64,000 nt of DNA. Origin: Arsenophonus sp. aPb. Its GTDB lineage: Bacteria > Pseudomonadota > Gammaproteobacteria > Enterobacterales > Enterobacteriaceae. Below the pieces are notes generated by a model. The model was not told the DNA's origin. It ran no database searches and saw only the letters and a program-made list of their open reading frames with translations. The position numbers were made by a program, and so were the translations under genes. Of this stretch, positions 57,943 through 64,000 are shown one piece after another. The stretch spans positions 3,038,001 to 3,102,000 of the forward strand of contig NZ_CP123499.1 of the NCBI RefSeq assembly GCF_029873475.1, in the 5' to 3' direction. Position 1 is the first letter of the stretch. Each line of letters begins with the position of its first letter.

Positions 57943-58709
57943 ATGAAAAAAACACTTATTGCTTTAATTACAATCTGCATAATTCCATCCACTGTGTTGG
58001 CAAATGAAAGTAAAAATGGTGTTTATATCAGCGCAAAAATGGGTGCTTCAATCCAGCAAATGTCTGGCCAATTTTTTCCTACGTTCTATATATTAGAAGT
58101 TGGCGGTGAGGAAGAAAAATTCGCCCAAAAACTAAAAGGAAATAACCATAGAACTGCTGTATTTGGTGCTGGCTTCGCTTTAGGTTATGATTTTTATGAA
58201 AATTTCAATATTCCAATCCGAACCGAACTGGACTGGACTTTACGACCAGAGGGGATTCCGACGATAGCTATTCAGGAAACGATGTCGTTGGTTTTCCTGG
58301 TGAAACCTTTGTTAAAAATCAAATAGACCTAAACACATTAATGCTTAACGCTTATTATGATTTTAAAAATTCATCTAATTTCACACCTTACCTCTCTGCT
58401 GGGTTAGGATATGCATATATAAGCCAAAAAACATCCGTCGATTTTATGGTAATAAATCCGAGTACCGGAGATAAATCGGATAGATTTCATTTATGGACTC
58501 GCTCTCATGCCACCAACAACTTTGCCTGGAGTGCTGGCGCAGGCATCAAGTACACAGTTAACAAAGATTTTTCATTCGACCTTAACTACAAATATTTGAA
58601 TGCCGGCCAAGGCCTAGTAAGTAATTCTAATGATCTAGAAAGCAAGCGAGACGCAAAAACTACATTAAAAACCCATGATATTATGTTAAGTGCAACTTAT
58701 CATTTCTGA
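57943..58709 (+). pseudogene. Outer-membrane beta-barrel protein gene, frameshifted
   Basis: The first frame encodes a signal peptide (MKKTLIALIT..., ending VLA) and the first barrel strands, then diverges and stops at 58326. A different frame, DSDDSYSGNDVVGFPGETF, begins right after GAGGGG at 58249-58254 and runs without interruption through LNAYYDFKN to the barrel ending LSATYHF. One missing G in the GGGG tract explains the break. The restored product, about 255 residues, is an eight-stranded small porin-like protein of the Opa/OmpX-like OMP_b-brl group. The break could be slip-strand phase variation, decay or a sequencing error. Confidence 0.8.
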
Positions 58710-58931
58710 TATTAATAGTGCTATGGGATATCACATAAAAAAATAATTTTTATAATAAACAAAGAATATACTCTGTTGCATAAACTTAGTGTATTTATTT
58801 GCAGAAATAATTTATTTATCAATTATTTATTAAGAATAAAAAGCGAGATATCCCTCGATTAATATAAGCTAAAATTACTATATGACAGTAAGACATAACT
58901 CAATTGGATAACAAAATAGTACTAATTCAAA

Positions 58932-60233
58932 TTAAACAATCCCTGTCGCAACAATAAAAATTTGCTGATAGCCATCAATATTACATAGATAAGCAATATT
59001 GCTATCATCCGGGGAAATAACCACTGCATCACCTGATGGTGGTACATCACTGCGATCAGTTAAACGAATTAGTTTGCCGCAAGAAATTTCACATAACATC
59101 ACGCTATTATCACAAATAAACGCCACGTACCGACCTTGACTATCCCAACTAAACGCTGACTGAATATCCCATGCAGACTGGGTAATTTGCTGCATGGCAC
59201 CACTAACCGGAGAAACCAGCCAAAACTGTACAATCCCCCTATCATCTTTCATTAAAAAACCGATTTTACTCCCATCAGGCGTAGAGCGGAGCCAATGGCG
59301 CGGCTGACTAACAACCCCTGGATATTTACGTTGATGACTATAGGTTAAACGTCGCTGTTTAATTCCTTTAGGTGGCGCTGGCATGCTAGTTTCGGTACCC
59401 TGTATTGGCTTATCACCGGCAATAGCATACCGCTCAGCAGATTCAGGTAAATCAACTATAAAAATTTCGGCTACGATTTTTCCATCTAGTGAGTAAGTGT
59501 CACCAATAAATGCAATCGCCCAACGTTGCTTTTCACCATTTGCTCTCTGATACCCATTTTGACCAATCCAGCCTTCTTCATAAGCACGGTTAATTTCATC
59601 ACTACCCGGTTTTGGTATAGGCGTTGTTTCACTGATCACGACACAATAATAATGGCCATTATATTCACGTTGATGTTTTTTGTGCCCCAAGATACCGACA
59701 TTAATAGTATGATAGGGGATCGCAATCGCCACATTACGTAAATCAAGCGCCGGATCACACTCATGCATCACGTGATCATTGTAAGTAAAACTAAGCCTAC
59801 TATTATCTGGACTAAATACATGAACATGAGTGCCTCCTCTCAACGCGCCCGCTAAAAAAGGCGGCGTAATGCACATGGCTTCAATATTTTCGACTACATT
59901 AGTTCTTATATCGCTGACAATTACCCCCCGACGATGATGAAAATCATAATGCCAATTTTCGTCTGGATCTTCTGGGCCATGAATAAAAGCATATCTAGGT
60001 GGGTTTTCACTACTCACTGTAGCAACACCAACATACGCGCCATTTTTGGCGCAATAGATCTGTTTTTGTTGTTGTGTTTTAATATTAACTCTTTCTATTG
60101 TTAATCCTGTAAAGGAAACACTATTTGGGCGTACATCAAAAACTAGCCACTGGCTATCTGGTGTCCATACATTTATATTAGTCAGTTGGTGATTGCGTTT
60201 ATCAAAAGTAATTTGCTGTTCTTGGTAAGTCAT
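58932..60233 (-). CDS. yidR: YidR family protein (DUF3748, WD40-like)
   Basis: About 433 residues from the ATG at 60233. It closely follows E. coli YidR: WTPDSQWLVFDVRPNSVSF, HWYDFHHRRGV-type segment near residue 115, FTYNDHVMHECDPALDLRNV, and repeated beta-propeller blades (SPDNSRLSF, SWDSQGRYVAF, SPDDSNIAY). TolB-like propeller with unknown role. The upstream extension to 60296 is not conserved. Confidence 0.93.
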   Translation of the reverse strand: MTYQEQQITFDKRNHQLTNINVWTPDSQWLVFDVRPNSVSFTGLTIERVNIKTQQQKQIYCAKNGAYVGVATVSSENPPRYAFIHGPEDPDENWHYDFHHRRGVIVSDIRTNVVENIEAMCITPPFLAGALRGGTHVHVFSPDNSRLSFTYNDHVMHECDPALDLRNVAIAIPYHTINVGILGHKKHQREYNGHYYCVVISETTPIPKPGSDEINRAYEEGWIGQNGYQRANGEKQRWAIAFIGDTYSLDGKIVAEIFIVDLPESAERYAIAGDKPIQGTETSMPAPPKGIKQRRLTYSHQRKYPGVVSQPRHWLRSTPDGSKIGFLMKDDRGIVQFWLVSPVSGAMQQITQSAWDIQSAFSWDSQGRYVAFICDNSVMLCEISCGKLIRLTDRSDVPPSGDAVVISPDDSNIAYLCNIDGYQQIFIVATGIV

Positions 60234-60368
60234 TTTATTATCCGCATTCTTTTGTCGTGGACGATAAAAAATAGTGTAATTATGTGAACACGACAAAAAT
60301 ATTAGTCAATACTTTATTTTTATAATACAACTTTAAGTTTTACGGTTTGCCGTATCTAAAAAATCATT

Positions 60369-60986
60369 ATGTTACTTAGCATACTTTATATAATTGGAAT
60401 TACAGCTGAAGCCATGACCGGAGCTTTAGCCGCTGGTCGCCGTAAAATGGATGTTTTTGGCGTTATTATTATTGCCTCCGCAACCGCAATTGGGGGCGGT
60501 TCCGTACGCGATATCTTATTAGGACACTATCCTCTTGGTTGGGTTAAACATCCTGAATATATTGTTATTGTTGCTTGTGCCGCAGTTATTACTATCTGGC
60601 TTGCGCCAATGATGAAACATCTACGACGATTATTTTTAATTTTGGATGCGATTGGTCTTATTGTCTTTTCCATTATAGGCGCTCAAATAGCGCTCGATAT
60701 GAATTATAGTTATATCATCGCCGCTATTGCAGCCGTCATTACCGGTGTTTTCGGTGGCGTACTGCGCGATATGTTATGTAATACTATCCCCCTTGTTTTT
60801 CAAAAAGAGATATATGCTGGCATCTCTTTTGCTGCGGCATGGCTTTATATCGGATTAATACTATATACGCCATTACCTAAAGATATGGTTATAATCATTA
60901 CCTTAATAGCTGGTTTAACCGCACGTTTACTCGCCATTCGTTATCGATTAGGATTACCTGTATTTAATTATGAGCATAATGATTAA
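60369..60986 (+). CDS. yicG: YicG family inner-membrane protein (TRIC-like channel)
   Basis: A 205-residue protein identical in length to E. coli YicG. It has about seven hydrophobic segments with the repeated glycine-rich signature (GGGSVRDILLGHYPLGWVKHPEY and GVFGGVLRDMLCN) of the UPF0126/TRIC cation-channel family. The two internal repeats are typical. Divergent from yidR and convergent with ligB, as in E. coli. Confidence 0.95.
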   Translation: MLLSILYIIGITAEAMTGALAAGRRKMDVFGVIIIASATAIGGGSVRDILLGHYPLGWVKHPEYIVIVACAAVITIWLAPMMKHLRRLFLILDAIGLIVFSIIGAQIALDMNYSYIIAAIAAVITGVFGGVLRDMLCNTIPLVFQKEIYAGISFAAAWLYIGLILYTPLPKDMVIIITLIAGLTARLLAIRYRLGLPVFNYEHND

Positions 60987-61064
60987 GATTCCCATATATA
61001 TCTAATGAAATCAGCAACTTTTTTACTTGGACTAATTATTATTAAAAAATCCATTTATTTTAAT

Positions 61065-62753
61065 TTAGCCCAAAACTCTCACTAGTTGTTTAACATCTTT
61101 ATGCTCAATAAATTGCACTAATTTTTTTAGTTGTTTACGCGACAAAACAGCGCTGTTTATTTCCTTAGAGGATAAATCATTCCAACAGTTTATTTTGCTA
61201 AAAAGCTTTTCGGGTAAAGGGACTCCTAGCCCTTTTAACCATTCAGGAAAAGGACGTTTTTGCGCTGATAGAAATTGTTGATAAATAAATTTTCCTTTAT
61301 TAGCTTTAAACATTGCCACTTCAGTGATTTGTTCCAATGTTAATCTAGCCCAATCTATTAAATTGGTTATTTTCCCCGCTCTGATTAAAGCTAACCAGCC
61401 TTTTTCATTAATCCCTTCCATCCTAAGCTGTTTCGCCAACCAAACTAAACGAGCAACAAACTGACTTTCGCATCTGATTGAGTAATAAAAACAGCTTAAT
61501 TGATGATAATTTTTTTGTTCTGGTACCGACAGCATTTTCCGCTGTTTAATTCGCCAAACAATCTTGTCAAATTTTGGGATCCCATGACCAGATAATGATA
61601 TTTGTACCGCATCTCCAGGCAAAATTTTCATCGCTTGCCAACGGGTTAATGAACCCATACTAATATGACGGATCTGTTTTCCATCAATTTTCACAGGCAA
61701 AACAACAATGATAGGATTAATTTTTCCGGTTCTCCCTATATTAAATTTAACAGCTTCGACTTGAGCGACCCGATTCTGTGTCGGATATTTCCAAGCAACG
61801 GACCAGTTATTTATACCTGCTTGCCAATATTGGCCCAGCGTATATGGGAGTTGTTTTAACACAATGCCATCTGTTGCAAAAGGCATTGGTTGATTGTAAT
61901 AATAGTGTTGCCATTGTGTAATTTGTTCAACACTAGTAACTAAATGAGAGTAACGTTTGGTTAAGGGAAAACCCCATCTTTCTAATTGTGCAAATTGTGT
62001 TTGCATATTCGACGGCCCATTAGGCCAACTCCAAATAAATATGCCAATTTGTTTCTCTTGTTGAACCAATAGATTCTTACGCATTAACCAACCCGCCACT
62101 TTATTGCGTGCATTAGCTCCACCCGCAATGGCTTGTTGGTGACCAGACTGATACCAAAACAATTCACCTTGTAAAATTAATTGCGTAGCATGATTTGGAA
62201 TCGTTTTGGGAATTGCTGGCAAAAAATCGGCTTTTTTTGTCCAATCAATTCCTTCTACACCATTACCCCGACTAATTAATGCAGCTAATTTACCCTTTTG
62301 ATAGGCCAATGTAACAGCCACACCATCGACTTTAGGTTGTAGCCAAACTTCATTGCGACCCGCTATCCATCGAGTCACTTCATCAGTGGTTATCTTTTTT
62401 AAGCCAGTATGAACAACTGGGTGTATTTTTCTTCCTTTAACGGGTAAAGCAAGCAAATGCGTTTTATCTAGTGGGAGACGAAGACAATTTGACCAATGTT
62501 TCCATAACGCAAAAATTTGATCATAAGTTTCATCATTAACCAAGCTTTGGCCATTAATATAATATGCTTCATCCCATCGTTTTAATTTTGAATTAATTGC
62601 TTTAATTTCCTTATGTAAAACTAATTCAGGCCAATTCGGGCATTGGATACTTTGCGCAATTGATGAGTTTATATTTAACAAAATCAATAATAAAAAAAAG
62701 CGCCAACAATAGTAGACTGAAACTAAAATAAAAGATCTCATAATAAACAGCAT
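61065..62753 (-). CDS. ligB: NAD-dependent DNA ligase LigB
   Basis: A 562-residue NAD-dependent ligase of the enterobacterial LigB type. The adenylation motif KVDG has its catalytic Lys141, followed by SRGNG and later FATDGIVLK and WKYP, then OB-fold and helix-hairpin-helix parts. As in other LigB proteins there is no BRCT domain. A hydrophobic N-terminus precedes the fold. It joins nicks but is secondary to LigA. The start may be the ATG at 62741. Gene order yicG-ligB-gmk-rpoZ is conserved. Confidence 0.93.
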   Translation of the reverse strand: MLFIMRSFILVSVYYCWRFFLLLILLNINSSIAQSIQCPNWPELVLHKEIKAINSKLKRWDEAYYINGQSLVNDETYDQIFALWKHWSNCLRLPLDKTHLLALPVKGRKIHPVVHTGLKKITTDEVTRWIAGRNEVWLQPKVDGVAVTLAYQKGKLAALISRGNGVEGIDWTKKADFLPAIPKTIPNHATQLILQGELFWYQSGHQQAIAGGANARNKVAGWLMRKNLLVQQEKQIGIFIWSWPNGPSNMQTQFAQLERWGFPLTKRYSHLVTSVEQITQWQHYYYNQPMPFATDGIVLKQLPYTLGQYWQAGINNWSVAWKYPTQNRVAQVEAVKFNIGRTGKINPIIVVLPVKIDGKQIRHISMGSLTRWQAMKILPGDAVQISLSGHGIPKFDKIVWRIKQRKMLSVPEQKNYHQLSCFYYSIRCESQFVARLVWLAKQLRMEGINEKGWLALIRAGKITNLIDWARLTLEQITEVAMFKANKGKFIYQQFLSAQKRPFPEWLKGLGVPLPEKLFSKINCWNDLSSKEINSAVLSRKQLKKLVQFIEHKDVKQLVRVLG

Positions 62754-63042
62754 CCATGCATAATTTTAATCATCTATTTATTCCATTCACGAAAAATACT
62801 TTCAATATACAATTCCAATTCTTTAGAAGGCGTAAATAGAAAATAATTATGAAGATATCTATTAATCATTTTTTCTCAAAGCGCTTTGCAAAAATGGAAA
62901 GTATTTTCAAAAATAATTCAGATCTTGCATTAAAAATGTTAGTAAAGCTGTATGTTACTGATTGCATGTGTATACTATTAAAGAGCTTTTGTACTTTTTA
63001 AAATTTTTATTAATTAATTAGCCAGTTAATCAAGAAATCATC

Positions 63043-63666
63043 ATGACCCAAGGAACGTTATATATAGTGTCTGCCCCAAGTGGTGCTGGCAAATCGAGTC
63101 TTATTCAGGCTTTATTAAAAACTCAGCCTCTATATGACACACAAGTTTCTATTTCGCATACCACTAGAGCGATACGCCCTGGTGAAAAAAACGGTGAACA
63201 TTACTATTTCATTACTGAAAGCAAATTTCAGCAAATGATTGAGCACAATGATTTCCTTGAATATGCCTGCGTGTTCGGCAATTATTATGGAACTTCCCGG
63301 GCGGTTATCGAAGAAATTATTAATAGTGGTGTCGATGTATTTTTAGATATCGATTGGCAAGGCGCACAGCAAATTCGCCAAAAAATGCCCTCCGCTCGCA
63401 CTATTTTTATCTTACCACCGTCTAAAAATGAGTTATTACGCCGTTTACGTGGTCGTGGGCAAGATAGTGAAGAAACGATTAATCAGCGTATGGCACAAGC
63501 GGTTGCTGAAATAAAACATTATAACGAATATGATTACATTATTGTTAATGATGATTTCAATACTGCATTAGGCGATTTACAATCTATTATTCGATCTGAG
63601 CGTCTACGTTTAGAACGTCAGATTCAGCGACATAATACTTTAATTAATAAACTATTGGCAGACTGA
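63043..63666 (+). CDS. gmk: Guanylate kinase
   Basis: A 207-residue enzyme that phosphorylates GMP/dGMP with ATP. P-loop SAPSGAGKSS at residues 9-18, GMP-binding HTTRAIRPGEKNGEHYYF, and FLDIDWQGAQQI. Same length as E. coli. Likely cotranscribed with rpoZ 51 bases later. It lies divergent from ligB. Confidence 0.98.
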   Translation: MTQGTLYIVSAPSGAGKSSLIQALLKTQPLYDTQVSISHTTRAIRPGEKNGEHYYFITESKFQQMIEHNDFLEYACVFGNYYGTSRAVIEEIINSGVDVFLDIDWQGAQQIRQKMPSARTIFILPPSKNELLRRLRGRGQDSEETINQRMAQAVAEIKHYNEYDYIIVNDDFNTALGDLQSIIRSERLRLERQIQRHNTLINKLLAD

Positions 63667-63717
63667 GTAAAGGTTCAGTATTATATCCGGTCATTTCTTT
63701 ATCTTTGGAGTCATATT

Positions 63718-63993
63718 ATGGCACGTGTAACAGTTCAAGATGCGGTAGAAAAAATTGGTAATCGTTTCGATTTGGTTTTAGTGGCAGCGCGTCGTGCGCG
63801 TCAATTACAGATTAGAGGTAAAAGCCCTTTAGTTAAAGAAGAAAATGATAAGGTCACTGTTATTTCTCTGCGTGAAATAGAATCAGGATTGATTAATGCT
63901 CAAATTCTTGATGTCCGTGAACGTCAAGAAGAACAGGAACAAGAAGCAGCAGAAATGCAAGCAGTATCTGCTATTGCTGAAGGTCGTCGTTAA
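63718..63993 (+). CDS. rpoZ: RNA polymerase omega subunit
   Basis: A 91-residue protein matching E. coli omega: MARVTVQDAVEKIGNRFDLV, RRARQLQ, and the acidic C-terminus. It assists folding of beta-prime and with it forms a ppGpp-binding site. In E. coli spoT follows; here the window ends eight bases after the stop. TTTGGAG precedes the ATG. Confidence 0.98.
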   Translation: MARVTVQDAVEKIGNRFDLVLVAARRARQLQIRGKSPLVKEENDKVTVISLREIESGLINAQILDVRERQEEQEQEAAEMQAVSAIAEGRR

Positions 63994-64000
63994 CTGAAAA

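Overview
The window is AT-rich gammaproteobacterial chromosome. Nearly all housekeeping genes have close Escherichia coli counterparts and local order (polA-spf-yihA, dsbA-srkA-yihD, gor-rlmJ, yhjD/yhjJ/dpp, glyQS, tag, avtA, yidQ-yidR, yicG-ligB-gmk-rpoZ). The low G+C, a PAS-LuxR solo regulator, a serralysin-type RTX protein, two-partner-secretion exoproteins and a very large toxin-like protein fit an insect-associated member of the Morganellaceae (Arsenophonus, Providencia, Photorhabdus or Xenorhabdus-like). The genus is an inference from gene content; there is no rRNA in the window. Many broken genes suggest a genome undergoing host-associated decay.

Layout. 1-8.5 kb: the end of murP, a LysE-type exporter, yheT-yheU-prkB, crp, a YeaO-like gene, pabA, a putative secreted metalloprotease where E. 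coli has fic, ppiA, yihA and Spot 42 RNA. 8.8-14.7 kb: polA, dsbA, srkA, yihD, cutA. 15-18.7 kb: a small accessory cluster of an orphan protein, a PAS-LuxR regulator and an NCS1 permease, facing a nitrilase-family amidase, then another orphan small protein. 19-28.6 kb: mobA-mobB, a chloroperoxidase-like hydrolase, a frameshifted Abi/HEPN gene, gor, rlmJ, a DUF1090 protein, yhjD, yhjJ.

29-43 kb is the main accessory region. Two tandem TpsA-type exoprotein genes (one decayed, carrying an 11-copy 9-bp repeat), the dppABCDF dipeptide importer (dppD frameshifted), an intact TpsB transporter, tRNA-Pro(UGG) and a third TpsA gene broken by one stop codon lie in sequence. A single TpsB probably served all three TpsA proteins. 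43-46 kb: glyQS. 46.4-53 kb: a probable two-gene unit encoding a 1608-residue toxin-like protein followed by a serralysin homologue whose catalytic Glu has become Gln.

53.6-64 kb returns to the backbone: a lipoprotein, tag, avtA, a relic of an AraC-type regulator resembling xylR, yidQ, a frameshifted outer-membrane barrel gene, yidR, yicG, ligB, gmk and rpoZ. Broken genes recognised: the two tpsA copies, dppD, the Abi gene, the barrel gene and the xylR relic. Most are surface, defence or nutrient-acquisition functions, while information-processing genes are intact. Coordinates of starts were moved inward where homology or a Shine-Dalgarno sequence supported it.
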